From positions 1-26,162 of the forward strand of contig DDWY01000001.1 in NCBI GenBank assembly GCA_002347705.1: a stretch of DNA of 26,162 bases. Direction: 5' to 3'. Origin of the DNA: Anaerolineaceae bacterium UBA2274. GTDB lineage: Bacteria > Chloroflexota > Anaerolineae > Anaerolineales > Anaerolineaceae. Numbering within the stretch: the first letter of the stretch is position 1; each line of letters starts with the position of its first letter. Of the stretch, positions 1-8,962 are shown in pieces. Under the pieces are notes generated by a model. That model did not search any database and was not told where the DNA came from. It was given only the letters and a program-made list of their open reading frames with translations. The position numbers and the translations under genes are program-made.

Positions 1-2
1 TG

Positions 3-1310
3 ATGCTGGGGCAGGTGATCAGCGCTGGAGTCGGCTTGGCGGTTTATGCCCTGGCGAAGCAGCTTGGCAAAGACTGGCGCATTGGCTTGTTGGCGGCGCT
101 GTTTGTCACCTTTGTTACCAAGATGCCGGGCTATTACCTGACATGGGGGCGCTATACCCTGCTGATCGGCGTATTGCTCCTGCCTGTAGCCATGGCGGAA
201 GCGATCCGCGCGTGGGAGAGCCACGAGAAGTGGTGGAAACTGGCAGGTCTGAGCCTGCTCACCGCCGGCACACTGCTCAGCCATTACTTTACGGCTTTCT
301 TGTTCGTCCTTTTTCTTGCGGTGTTGGGAGCTCACTGGCTCGTGGAGACCATTCGGGCAAAGTCGGCCAATTGGAAGCCCATCACAAGCGTTGCGATTGC
401 AACTTTCGCGGGGCTGGTCCTGGCTTCCCGCTGGTATTGGCGTATATTTCGTTACTCTGTCAGTGTAATGAACGTCGGTATTAATTTACCCGAACAAGGT
501 TTGATGCTGGACACAGATCAAATAGGCTATTTGCGTTATATACTGGGTCCAGAAGCAGCTTACGGGCTGATTATTCTTGCAATAGCAGGACTCGTTTGGT
601 CTTTATTTAGGGCAGATTGGCGGCGCTTCGCCATTTGGAGCCTAATAGCAGCAACGTTGACAGCACCACTCGGATTGCAGATCATGGGTTTCCGCAACGA
701 TCACTTTGGTCTGATCTTATTTGCCCCAATCTGCATCTTAAGTGCGGCGTGTCTGGTCTGGTTGATGCAGTGGCTTGCTTCAAAGTGCTCGCATTCGCGA
801 TTGATTTGGCTTGCTCTCATTCTGATAGCACTGATTGCCGCGGGATTAGGGGCGCAAGCAAACCAGGACGCAATCAACGACTCCACGATTCTGGTGACTG
901 TGGACGATATTGATGCTTTGAAATGGATAGAAACCCACACCCCCGAGGATGCGCGCTTTTTTGTCAACACAACCGGCTGGGGGTTTGGCTTGTACCGTGG
1001 AGTGGATGGAGGGGGCTGGATCTTGCCTTACACCGGGCGCTGGAGCCTCGCACCGACGATTTTTTATCCTTACGGCGCAGACCAGAATACGAGTAACACG
1101 TGGACTGATTGGGCAAAACGTGCAAGTATTGTAAGCACTTGTGGTACGGATTTCTGGGAATTGGTGGCGGAAGCAAATCTGCAGTATGTATACTCACGTG
1201 AAGGAACCAGCGGATTGCAGGCAGACGCTCTGAGAAATTGTCCAAACCTTTCTCAGCTCTACATTGGCGATTGCGTATCAATCTGGCATATTGATGGAAT
1301 ACCTGAATAA
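3..1310 (+). CDS. Large polytopic membrane protein, GT-C glycosyltransferase-like (5'-truncated)
   Basis: Likely an integral membrane glycosyltransferase of the GT-C type that would use lipid-linked sugars; this is inferred from architecture and no catalytic residue was proven. The visible 435 residues hold many hydrophobic helices (roughly residues 1-290), then a soluble extracytoplasmic tail of about 140 residues beginning near DIDALKWIETHTPED. The reading frame is open to the window edge. The paralogue at 3764-6265 has the same YYxxWGRY motif near its residue 417, whereas here it is at residue 44, so about 370 N-terminal residues probably lie outside the window and the first ATG is not the true start. 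The two proteins also share the tail pattern [DE]A[FL][KE]WI-T-T followed by a GGW segment. GC content falls from about 58% (241-300, hand count) to about 37% (481-540) inside the gene. The gene converges on the minus-strand gene ending at 1372. Confidence 0.7.
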   Translation: MLGQVISAGVGLAVYALAKQLGKDWRIGLLAALFVTFVTKMPGYYLTWGRYTLLIGVLLLPVAMAEAIRAWESHEKWWKLAGLSLLTAGTLLSHYFTAFLFVLFLAVLGAHWLVETIRAKSANWKPITSVAIATFAGLVLASRWYWRIFRYSVSVMNVGINLPEQGLMLDTDQIGYLRYILGPEAAYGLIILAIAGLVWSLFRADWRRFAIWSLIAATLTAPLGLQIMGFRNDHFGLILFAPICILSAACLVWLMQWLASKCSHSRLIWLALILIALIAAGLGAQANQDAINDSTILVTVDDIDALKWIETHTPEDARFFVNTTGWGFGLYRGVDGGGWILPYTGRWSLAPTIFYPYGADQNTSNTWTDWAKRASIVSTCGTDFWELVAEANLQYVYSREGTSGLQADALRNCPNLSQLYIGDCVSIWHIDGIPE

Positions 1311-1326
1311 AAACAGACAATCTGTT
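1308..1326 (-). terminator. Weak candidate terminator of the minus-strand 6265-1372 gene pair
   Basis: Arms AACAGA (1312-1317) and TCTGTT (1321-1326) enclose a 3-nt loop. Read on the minus strand the stem is followed by a T-run, as in an intrinsic terminator. The stem is short and A/T-rich, and part of the T-run overlaps the arm, so this is only a candidate. Confidence 0.3.
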
Positions 1327-1371
1327 GAATGACGCTTAAAGTCGATTAACTCATTTTAATTTTTGGTGCAC

Positions 1372-3783
1372 TCAAGGTTCCAGAGCAAAATTCATTATTT
1401 CGCTATCTAATTCAATTGTCAAAATGTCCGCTGTAAGTTCAATTATCTGAGCGTCCCAATATTCCTGAGGCAAGATAATAGTCGTCAACTGGAGATTGCC
1501 GGTTTTGGGGCTGTAATATCGTACGCTCAATTCGGAGTCGTTCTTGTTTACTTCGATATTGCCATTTTCTTGTCCTGCAAGCACAAAATCCACATTGACA
1601 TTTGGGCTATGTAAACGATTCCTTTCCGTTAATTCATAATCAGAACTAAAGTGCCACTGGATTTGGGCAGTCTCTTTTAGCTCTGAAGTGGCGGTATCGC
1701 GAACTATGACGGGACCGTCATGGAAGAATTGGATTGATCTGGTGAATTTCCAGCCATTCCAGTCATCCAAAACCGTTTTACTAAAGTCGTAGTCCTGGAG
1801 TGTCTTAAACTCCTCAACCGATGCATAAAAAGGTGGATCCTGGGAGTAATTGCCAAACAACCCAACCAGAGTGTTCAAAACCGAATCCAGTCCGCGTCTG
1901 GGGATCAGGAGCGTGTTCAGGTGCTCAATGGGAATCCGTTTATCACGTACCAATGCCCGACCGATGGGAAGCCATGAAATCAGGTCCTGAGTGTATTGCT
2001 CCTCAATCAGGGGCTGCCCGGCATAAACAAGCGAGATCGCATTGGATGCCTTGTAACGATGCCATCCTGTAAATCGCAGGTTAAGCAACAGGTACAAGTC
2101 ATCTTCCGACCAGCCATTTCTGAAGACAACCTTATCCGGTGAGAGCGGTCCAACTTGTTCGGGCAATCCCGAATCAGCATAGATCAGACAACTGCCAATT
2201 GTTGGAATCTCGGTTGTCAGATCGTCTGATATCTTTTTCTCTGAACCAACCTGAACAGGGAATCGATAATCCTTTCCGAGCGTGGTCATTCCCCTGTCAG
2301 CCAGCCAGAGCAGTCTGCCATCTTGTTCTATATTTGCGCCTAAAAGGCTTATCGGGATGAGACTGGTTGTAGACGGAAAGTTATAGGTTTGTAACCCGCC
2401 ATCAGGTAGGGCTTGGGCAAGCAGCCAGTCAAATGACAGGCTTTGGTTACCCGTGTCTATTTCTCCCGACTGCATGGCCTGGAACAGAGAATTGGTTATC
2501 CAGACAGGTTGGTAACTAAGCGCATCATCGCTAACTCGAAAGCCTTTTAGCCATCCACGCTGGCTTGATGATAAAAAAGCTGAGTTCTTTTCAATCAGAG
2601 ATTGATCTAATGAGGGCACTTGATTCAAAATTGCGTATAATCCAGCTCCGATATCCTGATTTAGATAAGCACCGACCGGTGGGTGAGAGAAAGCTAAACC
2701 ATACATCCAATCCACCCATCCAGCTTTCAATGCGCGCTCGTTGATTGCGGTGATCCAGCTTGTAATGGTGCTTTTGTCGTTTTCGGAGAAAAGAGTCGGT
2801 TTTTGCTCCAAGACTTCCAGGTAATAATAGATTGTTTGCGAAGCAAGCCACTGTCCCCACTTCACACTTCCTGCCGACTCAGCATAAAGGTTAGCTTGAG
2901 CATCGGCTAGCAAAAGCTTGCGGAATTGTCCATAATAAGGCTCGTCCTGATAGTAAGTGGCAAGAAAGCCATAATCAATTGTAGTAAGGTCCTCTTTTCC
3001 GGCAATCACCTCAGCGTAGCGTTGTTGGATTTCAACACCGCTTTCTGCCGCTTCTTCTGTCTCAGAAGAGGTGGAACCACAATAGATAGGCTCCTCACTG
3101 GAGATGCCTGGAAATGGGTCCTCAACTGACTGAAGATAAAAACTGTTCTGATAGCTTCTGGCGCTGACGCCAATTGTTATGGCGAGCAGGAGTGCAAGGA
3201 TAATCAAACTAGCCTTCGCAGAGAGTGCTGGCGTAGAGTTGAGAGCCACGAATTTCCCGGGGTTTCGCTTAATGACTTGATGATAAGCAATACACAGCAA
3301 CAGCCATATGGCGCAGATGATACCCATCATCAAGAATGTGTAGAATTCCTCTTCAGAAAAACGATGCACAATCTGGTTCACCAACGTCGGGAATAACCCT
3401 GAAAATCCAAAGACCATCAGATAAGCTATCCACTTCACCAGACCCTTCAAGTGGGAAAACGTTACCGTCAGGGTGATCAAAAATGCGAAAAACGTTGCCA
3501 GAAACGCCCAGGAGACAACAGTCAGATTAGTAGTGATGGAAATAATAAGCAAAACAAAGCTTATCACGAACAAACCCACCTGAGCTCTGGATAATTTCTC
3601 CACGGATTGACTCGCATCTGGATCTAACAGCCAGGTGAGAAGAACCGTACTGGCAACAAAAAAGGTCCTAAAAACTATCGCCTCTGTATCCGCAGGTAAG
3701 ATCAGGCTGAGCAGGATGACAGGTATGCTGATTCCCAGAACCCAATAAGCGCCAGTGAGAATGCTACTTTTGGTTTGACTCAT
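1372..3783 (-). CDS. Membrane protein with heparinase II/III-like C-terminal domain
   Basis: An 803-residue protein with two halves. Residues 1 to about 215 are a bundle of hydrophobic helices. Residues from about 245 onward form a soluble, probably extracytoplasmic region. Its last 300 residues resemble the heparinase II/III fold: a helical part with DGGLQTYNFPS, then a strand-rich part with DKVVFRNGWSEDDLYLLLNLR and WHRYKASNAISLVYAGQPLI near residue 570, where the family carries a histidine next to an AD/SN-A-x-S-x-x-x-x-AG segment. The family degrades acidic polysaccharides by beta-elimination, so glycan cleavage or remodelling at the cell surface is a reasonable guess; activity is unproven. 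Its start lies 20 bp inside the 3' end of the upstream GT-C-like gene (3764-6265), which suggests translational coupling and a shared function. Alternatively it may be a binding or assembly protein that kept the fold without catalysis. Confidence 0.6.
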   Translation of the reverse strand: MSQTKSSILTGAYWVLGISIPVILLSLILPADTEAIVFRTFFVASTVLLTWLLDPDASQSVEKLSRAQVGLFVISFVLLIISITTNLTVVSWAFLATFFAFLITLTVTFSHLKGLVKWIAYLMVFGFSGLFPTLVNQIVHRFSEEEFYTFLMMGIICAIWLLLCIAYHQVIKRNPGKFVALNSTPALSAKASLIILALLLAITIGVSARSYQNSFYLQSVEDPFPGISSEEPIYCGSTSSETEEAAESGVEIQQRYAEVIAGKEDLTTIDYGFLATYYQDEPYYGQFRKLLLADAQANLYAESAGSVKWGQWLASQTIYYYLEVLEQKPTLFSENDKSTITSWITAINERALKAGWVDWMYGLAFSHPPVGAYLNQDIGAGLYAILNQVPSLDQSLIEKNSAFLSSSQRGWLKGFRVSDDALSYQPVWITNSLFQAMQSGEIDTGNQSLSFDWLLAQALPDGGLQTYNFPSTTSLIPISLLGANIEQDGRLLWLADRGMTTLGKDYRFPVQVGSEKKISDDLTTEIPTIGSCLIYADSGLPEQVGPLSPDKVVFRNGWSEDDLYLLLNLRFTGWHRYKASNAISLVYAGQPLIEEQYTQDLISWLPIGRALVRDKRIPIEHLNTLLIPRRGLDSVLNTLVGLFGNYSQDPPFYASVEEFKTLQDYDFSKTVLDDWNGWKFTRSIQFFHDGPVIVRDTATSELKETAQIQWHFSSDYELTERNRLHSPNVNVDFVLAGQENGNIEVNKNDSELSVRYYSPKTGNLQLTTIILPQEYWDAQIIELTADILTIELDSEIMNFALEP

Positions 3784-6265
3784 AACTTATCTGTGCGCTC
3801 GTAGAGCAAAGTGATCGATTTAACTGATAAATCCTGACATGATCCTGTATGTATACTTTTTCAAACTGGATGGATTCGTCCCATTCCTGCCATGTTAACA
3901 AAGGCTCTGCATCATTAACCAACCCTTGTCTCTGCCCAATATAAATGTAATCAATTCCCCAATCACAGAGCCGGCTGAATCCCTTTGGGCTATCCGGTGA
4001 GGTTCCCTCCAGCGTTAAAACCACATCCACCACCCACTTTGAATAGTCGGGTTGTTGTGGCTTCTCATTGAGAAGGGCGTATTGTGGCGGCATAGTGTTC
4101 TGGCGGTTTGTTAACAAAGAGATCCACCAACCCCCATCGCTGCCCACAACCGACGTGTCGTCATATATTGCAAATCCATTAACCAGGAACAGGCTGTCCA
4201 GTTCAGTGTTGGTCTTTATCCATTCAAAAGCACGCTCATCTGCCCAGGTTACCATCTCATGCTTTGTTTTATCGAGCACATTTTTTGCGCTCCAGGCAGA
4301 GAGCAGCGCAACTCCCAGAAGAAGAATCGGAACAATACGGAAATTTACAACTTCCAGATTAGCCAGTAACTCACCAAAAAGATATCCCAGTATAAGACTG
4401 AACCCAATGTACGCCATGATTTGTATGGAGAAGCCATCGAGAAAGTTAGCGAAAGGCAGATCGATTACCGCGCCAAGTCGGAAGAAATAGAGCATAAGTA
4501 AGCCCAGAAGAATGGTCGTGACTTGCCAATTCTTTTTAATGAATGAGAGCAGGATAGACAAGCCGGAAAGCACCAGGTAGCCCGGTGCATAATAATATTT
4601 TATGCCCTTCAGGTCATTCAGGATATTACTTAGGACCGGGGAAAAACTTGAATTTGAACTCACTGCTACGGACTCAGCCAGTAATCCCCCCCTTATTCTT
4701 AAGTAGAGTGGAATGAGAAAAAAAACCATCCCAGCCGCAACACTAACTATAGTTAATAACAGGTTATGCCATCTACGCTCAGGACTGCGAGACCAAATAA
4801 TCAACTCGCCAATTATTAGGGGTAGCCACAGACTCAGGTAAAAAGGCATTCTGTAATAACAGATAGCCAACGAGGAAATCATGGCAGAGATAATCAGATT
4901 ATCTTTCCATTTTGCTTCCGAATGAAACAGGGTTTCGATTAGCATAAATCCGATTACTGGCAGGATTACCAGACCGCTAAGCTGAGCGTATCTTCCCCAG
5001 TTAACATAATAGTTGGGATACCTAAACAACAGTCCCGCAAAAACAATCGCGGGAATACCCGCAGTTTTTCTCCCCTTGGAAATGAGCAGTGCAATCGGAT
5101 ACAGGCTCAAGGCGGCCATCGCGTTACTGATCTGGCCAATCCACAACACCGATTGGCTGGCATTCACCCCACTGATCCAGGCAAACACAGTGGAAATTGA
5201 GTGAAAACCGAAATGGACAGTCAGTGTTTCATAGGGTGTGTACGGTTGCCATGAGCTGAATAACCCACCATTATCAACCATCAACTGCGTTATGACAGTG
5301 TGCTGGTAGGAATCTCCCCACAAAGGGAAGGTTACTGCCCGGATCGACCATAACTTGGTAAAAATGAGAACCAAAACTACCATCAGGAAAACAAGATTTT
5401 CATTCGTAAAGGTTGTTGTGCGGACTTCTTTCAACCTTGATATGAGCGTGCTCCTGTTAAGGCGAGCCGGGTTGCTTTTCTTGAGGCTGGGTATGAGAAG
5501 CAATAAGATCGATGTTGCCATGACAGCCCAGACAAAAAACAGCTCACCTGGGTGAATCCCTAAAAAGTCAGTAAGCAGAAAGAGTATTGGATAGAGCGAG
5601 TAGGAAACCACACTCGCCAATGCAATTTTGGTCAGAAGATCATAATTTCCCCATTTGGACCATAAACGTGCCATAATTGCCCAACCTGGCAAGAGCAGGA
5701 TAAGTGCTGTTAAGCTTAGTCTCCACGTCCAGAGTGCAAAAGTTTCTAACAATCCAAATAACATAAGCCCTTTGCTGTATCCGAGATCAAAAGCTAACTG
5801 TGCCATTACAGGTGTATCATTCTGGTAGAGACTGCCTTCTAAGTAGCTTTCTGAACCAGCTGTGCCGACTTGAAGCTGACCGGGGCCACTCCAGCTCAGA
5901 TCCACATAGTAATTTTTCAACGTAGAATTTGATTGAGGCTCAAATTCAAGTGAAATGTAACGAGCGCTGCCTACTTCAAGAAAATAGCTTTGTTCTGTGA
6001 TTAATTTGCGCTCTGAATTGTTCTCAAACAGACGCAATATCAACTCTCCCTCAACGGGAGTTTCGGAAGATAAGGTGATGCCAAGTCGATTCAGCCCATC
6101 GTAAAGCGAAGTAAAAGATTGGCCAACATTCGATTCCTGATCTAACAGGACAAAGTCGTTACTGCCCGTTTGTGCGAAGGCATCTTTATAAAAAGAAAAG
6201 AAAAATACAAGCATGATGATGGTTGCTCGAAGGAGTTTGGTTTTGTCAATGATTTTTTGCTTCAT
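3764..6265 (-). CDS. Large polytopic membrane protein, GT-C glycosyltransferase-like
   Basis: An 833-residue protein, probably acting on lipid-linked sugars at the outer face of the membrane; function is inferred from layout only. It begins with a hydrophobic signal segment (residues about 14-31, ending AFA). A strand-rich extracytoplasmic domain follows (about 35-160), then roughly a dozen membrane helices (about 170-670) and a soluble tail (about 680-833). It shares YYxxWGRY (near residue 417), the DGGWW/DGGGW tail motif and general order with the truncated plus-strand protein at the left edge, so the two are paralogues on either side of the heparinase-like gene. Its 3' end overlaps the next minus-strand gene by 20 bp. 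A TATAAT box on the minus strand at 6342-6337 lies about 70 bp before the start, next to an inverted repeat shared with a divergent promoter. Confidence 0.7.
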   Translation of the reverse strand: MKQKIIDKTKLLRATIIMLVFFFSFYKDAFAQTGSNDFVLLDQESNVGQSFTSLYDGLNRLGITLSSETPVEGELILRLFENNSERKLITEQSYFLEVGSARYISLEFEPQSNSTLKNYYVDLSWSGPGQLQVGTAGSESYLEGSLYQNDTPVMAQLAFDLGYSKGLMLFGLLETFALWTWRLSLTALILLLPGWAIMARLWSKWGNYDLLTKIALASVVSYSLYPILFLLTDFLGIHPGELFFVWAVMATSILLLLIPSLKKSNPARLNRSTLISRLKEVRTTTFTNENLVFLMVVLVLIFTKLWSIRAVTFPLWGDSYQHTVITQLMVDNGGLFSSWQPYTPYETLTVHFGFHSISTVFAWISGVNASQSVLWIGQISNAMAALSLYPIALLISKGRKTAGIPAIVFAGLLFRYPNYYVNWGRYAQLSGLVILPVIGFMLIETLFHSEAKWKDNLIISAMISSLAICYYRMPFYLSLWLPLIIGELIIWSRSPERRWHNLLLTIVSVAAGMVFFLIPLYLRIRGGLLAESVAVSSNSSFSPVLSNILNDLKGIKYYYAPGYLVLSGLSILLSFIKKNWQVTTILLGLLMLYFFRLGAVIDLPFANFLDGFSIQIMAYIGFSLILGYLFGELLANLEVVNFRIVPILLLGVALLSAWSAKNVLDKTKHEMVTWADERAFEWIKTNTELDSLFLVNGFAIYDDTSVVGSDGGWWISLLTNRQNTMPPQYALLNEKPQQPDYSKWVVDVVLTLEGTSPDSPKGFSRLCDWGIDYIYIGQRQGLVNDAEPLLTWQEWDESIQFEKVYIQDHVRIYQLNRSLCSTSAQISYESNQK

Positions 6266-6336
6266 GTTCCGGATGACAGCTGCTTGTTACCTCTGATAAG
6301 GAAGAGGTTTAATATTACTCCTAAAGACTGGAAGTG

Positions 6337-6342
6337 ATTATA
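6337..6342 (-). promoter_or_regulatory. Candidate -10 box for the 6265-1372 minus-strand operon
   Basis: TATAAT reads on the minus strand, about 70 nt before the ATG at 6265. No good -35 hexamer is seen at normal spacing. The leader in between has a small CCTCT/AGAGG inverted repeat. Confidence 0.4.
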
Positions 6343-6354
6343 TCATCAGCCTTC

Positions 6355-6375
6355 TCCTGATTTGCGCCATCAGGA
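6355..6375. promoter_or_regulatory. Inverted repeat between divergent promoters (possible operator)
   Basis: Perfect 7-bp arms TCCTGAT and ATCAGGA are separated by 7 bp. The repeat sits in the -35 zone of both divergent -10 boxes (6337-6342 minus, 6394-6399 plus), a position where one bound regulator could affect both operons. The geometry is seen directly; regulator binding is inferred. Confidence 0.4.
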
Positions 6376-6393
6376 ATCAAAACCCCAGTAGAG

Positions 6394-6399
6394 TATAAT
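6394..6399 (+). promoter_or_regulatory. Candidate -10 box for the GT4 gene pair
   Basis: A consensus TATAAT on the plus strand, about 64 nt before the ATG at 6463. No consensus -35 is visible, which would fit a promoter that depends on an activator. Confidence 0.45.
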
Positions 6400-6462
6400 C
6401 TCTATCCAGATCGAGAGAAAATGTTTCTATGCTGACGAAGCAACAAAAAAGCAAATGACAAT

Positions 6463-7593
6463 ATGAAAATCGTAATGATTGGTCCAATGCCACCCTACCG
6501 TGGCGGCATTGCGCGTTTCTCGGCTTCTTTAGCCGAACATCTGTTGGATATGGGTCACGATGTTGAGGTGGTTTCTTTTCGTAAGCAATATCCGAAATTA
6601 CTCTATCCTGGCAAATCCGAAAAAGACGGTAGTCAAAGCATCTCTCGGGTACATACGGAATTTTTATTCAGCCCCTTGAACTTAATGGATTGGTATAAAA
6701 CTTTTAGACAGATTCAAGACTTTCAACCCGACTTGATAATTTATCAATGGTGGACTACTTTTTGGGCTGCAGCTACATCCTGGCTTATCCACAAGATTGC
6801 AAAAGCAGGATTAAACGCTAAAATCCTGATCCATAATACCTTTCCTCATGAATCAACTTGGTTAGACAAAAAACTCACCGCTTGGGCGTTGCGTGAGGCG
6901 GTCTCTTTTGTGACTATGACGGATGCAGAATCTAAACGCCTGCGCGCCGTGGTGAATCCTCAGGCTGAAATCATTACCGCCCCGCATCCTGTTTACCGTC
7001 AATTCCCCTCAAGTGATTTGAGCAAAGTCGAAGTGCGGAAAAAACTCGGATTGCCCCTTGAAGCACAGATTGCTTTGTTTTTTGGTTTTGTTCGACCATA
7101 TAAGGGGCTGAACATATTACTGGAAGCTATGGGTAAACTCAAGGCGCAAGCATCAAGTATCCATTTGGTAATTGCTGGAGAGTTTTGGCAGGATCGAGCG
7201 ATCTATGAAAAGCAAATCGCTGAATTGGGAATTCATGATATGGTGACTGTCCGGGCTGAATATATCCCGGACTCGGAAGCGGGGCTGTATTTCGAAGCGG
7301 CAGATATTTTTGTAGCACCTTACCTGGATGGCACTCAGAGCGGATCTGTCAAGCTGGCTATGGGTTACGGATTACCATTGGTGCTAACCGATGTAATTGT
7401 CGACAGGATAATACTGGAATATCCAATCGGATGTCAGGTAGTTCCGACGGGAGATATAATCGCTTTAGCTACAGCCATGCGAAATTTCCTAACCGGCCAT
7501 GACACTACCAATGATATTGAGGTTTATATCTCGGACTCATGGAATAAATTAATCAGCACCATTACATTTGGTCATAACGCAAAAGTGAACTAG
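6463..7593 (+). CDS. GT4-family glycosyltransferase
   Basis: A 376-residue retaining glycosyltransferase of the GT-B fold that would transfer a sugar from a nucleotide donor to a growing surface glycan on the cytoplasmic side. The N-terminus shows the GT4 acceptor-domain opening MKIVMIGPMPPYRGGIARF, with a GG turn followed by helix. The C-terminal donor half starts near residue 205 (ALFFGFVRPYKGLNILLEA) and carries the usual VIAGEFW strand. A late D-G-T-x-S-G-x-V-K-L-A-x-G-x-G-x-P motif near residue 286 stands where many family members have an E-x7-E pair. Length is normal. The gene ends only 2-5 nt before the next glycosyltransferase, so the two form an operon. No Shine-Dalgarno sequence is obvious before the ATG. 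Sugar specificity cannot be read from the sequence. Confidence 0.88.
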   Translation: MKIVMIGPMPPYRGGIARFSASLAEHLLDMGHDVEVVSFRKQYPKLLYPGKSEKDGSQSISRVHTEFLFSPLNLMDWYKTFRQIQDFQPDLIIYQWWTTFWAAATSWLIHKIAKAGLNAKILIHNTFPHESTWLDKKLTAWALREAVSFVTMTDAESKRLRAVVNPQAEIITAPHPVYRQFPSSDLSKVEVRKKLGLPLEAQIALFFGFVRPYKGLNILLEAMGKLKAQASSIHLVIAGEFWQDRAIYEKQIAELGIHDMVTVRAEYIPDSEAGLYFEAADIFVAPYLDGTQSGSVKLAMGYGLPLVLTDVIVDRIILEYPIGCQVVPTGDIIALATAMRNFLTGHDTTNDIEVYISDSWNKLISTITFGHNAKVN

Positions 7594-7595
7594 TC

Positions 7596-8828
7596 GTGAT
7601 GATCGAAAAGATAAAGCCCCATCTGCTTATGCTCCTGACTCAAGATTTGCAAAGTCCCTCCGGGTTAGGCCGCTATTTTCCTCTAGCAAAGTACCTGGTA
7701 CGGGAAGGTTTTCAAGTTAGCATTTTAGCGCTGCATCCAGATTTTGCCAATTTCCAAGAGCGCGCTTTTAACCAGGAAGGGGTAAAGGTACGTTATGTTG
7801 CCCAGATGCATGTGCATAAATATGGAAATAAGACACATTATTTTTCATCGACGAAGTTGGTAAGTACGAGTATTAAAGCGATGAGAGCCCTCTATCGTGA
7901 GGGCGTAAAAGAAAACGCCGATCTTATCTTTGTGGGAAAACCTCACCCAATGAACGGATTAGCCGGATTATGGCTTACAAGAAGAGAAGATTTACCTTTG
8001 ATAGTGGATTGTGACGATTATGAGTCTGAATCGAACCGCACTAATGCTAAATGGCAAAAGAAAGTCCTGGCGTATTTTGAAAATTATTTGCCAAAGAAAG
8101 CAAACTTAGTCACCACCAACACATACTTTATGCAAGATCATTTGATTCTACAGGGTGTAGAGGAAAAGAAGATAGTATACCTGCCTAACGGGGTGGACAC
8201 AGAACGGTTTCGCGAACCATCTCCTGACAAAGTTGCTCAACTGAGACAAGAACTAAGTCTTGATGGCAAACGCGTGATTGGTTACTATGGCAGCCTGAAC
8301 TTGGCTAATCATCCTGTCGACTTATTAATACGAAGTTTCAAGTTAGTTACCGAGAAGATTGATGAGGTCATTCTCCTGATTGTTGGGGGTGGGAAAGATC
8401 TTGACCATCTGAAAAAATTATCGGAAGAGCTTGGTTTGAAAGACAAGGTTATCTTTACAGGAAGGGTAAAACCCGATGAGATGAATGTCTATTACCGATT
8501 AGCAGAAGTGAGCGTGGATCCCGTCAACGACACCTTGGCTGACCGGGGCAGATGCCCCTTGAAGATATTTGAGAGCTGGCAAATGGGCGTTCCAGTCGTG
8601 ACCTCAGATGTTGGTGATCGAAAGATATTAGCTGGCAGTCCGTCTGCCGCCTTGCTGGCAAAATCTGGAGATGAAATCACAATGACAGAGCAAATTATCA
8701 ACGCATTGAGTGATGACTTTCTTCTCCTAAACCTAAGCAAACGTGCTAAGTTCCGCTCCCTTAGTTTTAGTTGGGCAGTGTTAGCAAAGAGGGCAAAAGA
8801 GAAAATTAACAGTCTTAGCTTCGAGTAG
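7596..8828 (+). CDS. GT4-family glycosyltransferase
   Basis: A 410-residue GT-B glycosyltransferase, second of a two-gene operon. The N-terminal acceptor domain opens with LLTQDLQSPSGLGRYFPLAKYL. The donor domain begins near residue 224 (VIGYYGSLNLANHPVDLLI) and includes the GGGKD loop, VIFTGRV, and a C-terminal KIFESWQMGVPVV segment matching the donor-binding motif of GT4 enzymes. Two starts are possible: GTG at 7596 or ATG at 7599, one codon later; the ATG is at least as likely. It probably adds a sugar to the same polysaccharide as its neighbour. It differs strongly from the preceding GT4 protein, so the pair is not a recent duplication. Confidence 0.88.
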   Translation: MMIEKIKPHLLMLLTQDLQSPSGLGRYFPLAKYLVREGFQVSILALHPDFANFQERAFNQEGVKVRYVAQMHVHKYGNKTHYFSSTKLVSTSIKAMRALYREGVKENADLIFVGKPHPMNGLAGLWLTRREDLPLIVDCDDYESESNRTNAKWQKKVLAYFENYLPKKANLVTTNTYFMQDHLILQGVEEKKIVYLPNGVDTERFREPSPDKVAQLRQELSLDGKRVIGYYGSLNLANHPVDLLIRSFKLVTEKIDEVILLIVGGGKDLDHLKKLSEELGLKDKVIFTGRVKPDEMNVYYRLAEVSVDPVNDTLADRGRCPLKIFESWQMGVPVVTSDVGDRKILAGSPSAALLAKSGDEITMTEQIINALSDDFLLLNLSKRAKFRSLSFSWAVLAKRAKEKINSLSFE

Positions 8829-8906
8829 ATCATAAGTACTATAAGAGAAATCATTCAGTTTCTATGTTCATAACCGATAAGTGGCGTAAATAGACTAAAA
8901 GTACTA

Positions 8907-8934
8907 TTGCATTTACTCCCAAAACACCTAAAAT
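8907..8934 (+). promoter_or_regulatory. Weak candidate promoter for the secreted repeat protein
   Basis: TTGCAT (8907-8912) and TAAAAT (8929-8934) lie 16 bp apart, ahead of a strong ribosome site. Agreement with consensus is partial. Confidence 0.25.
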
Positions 8935-8962
8935 GTATTTAATCAAAAAAAAGGAGTAATCG

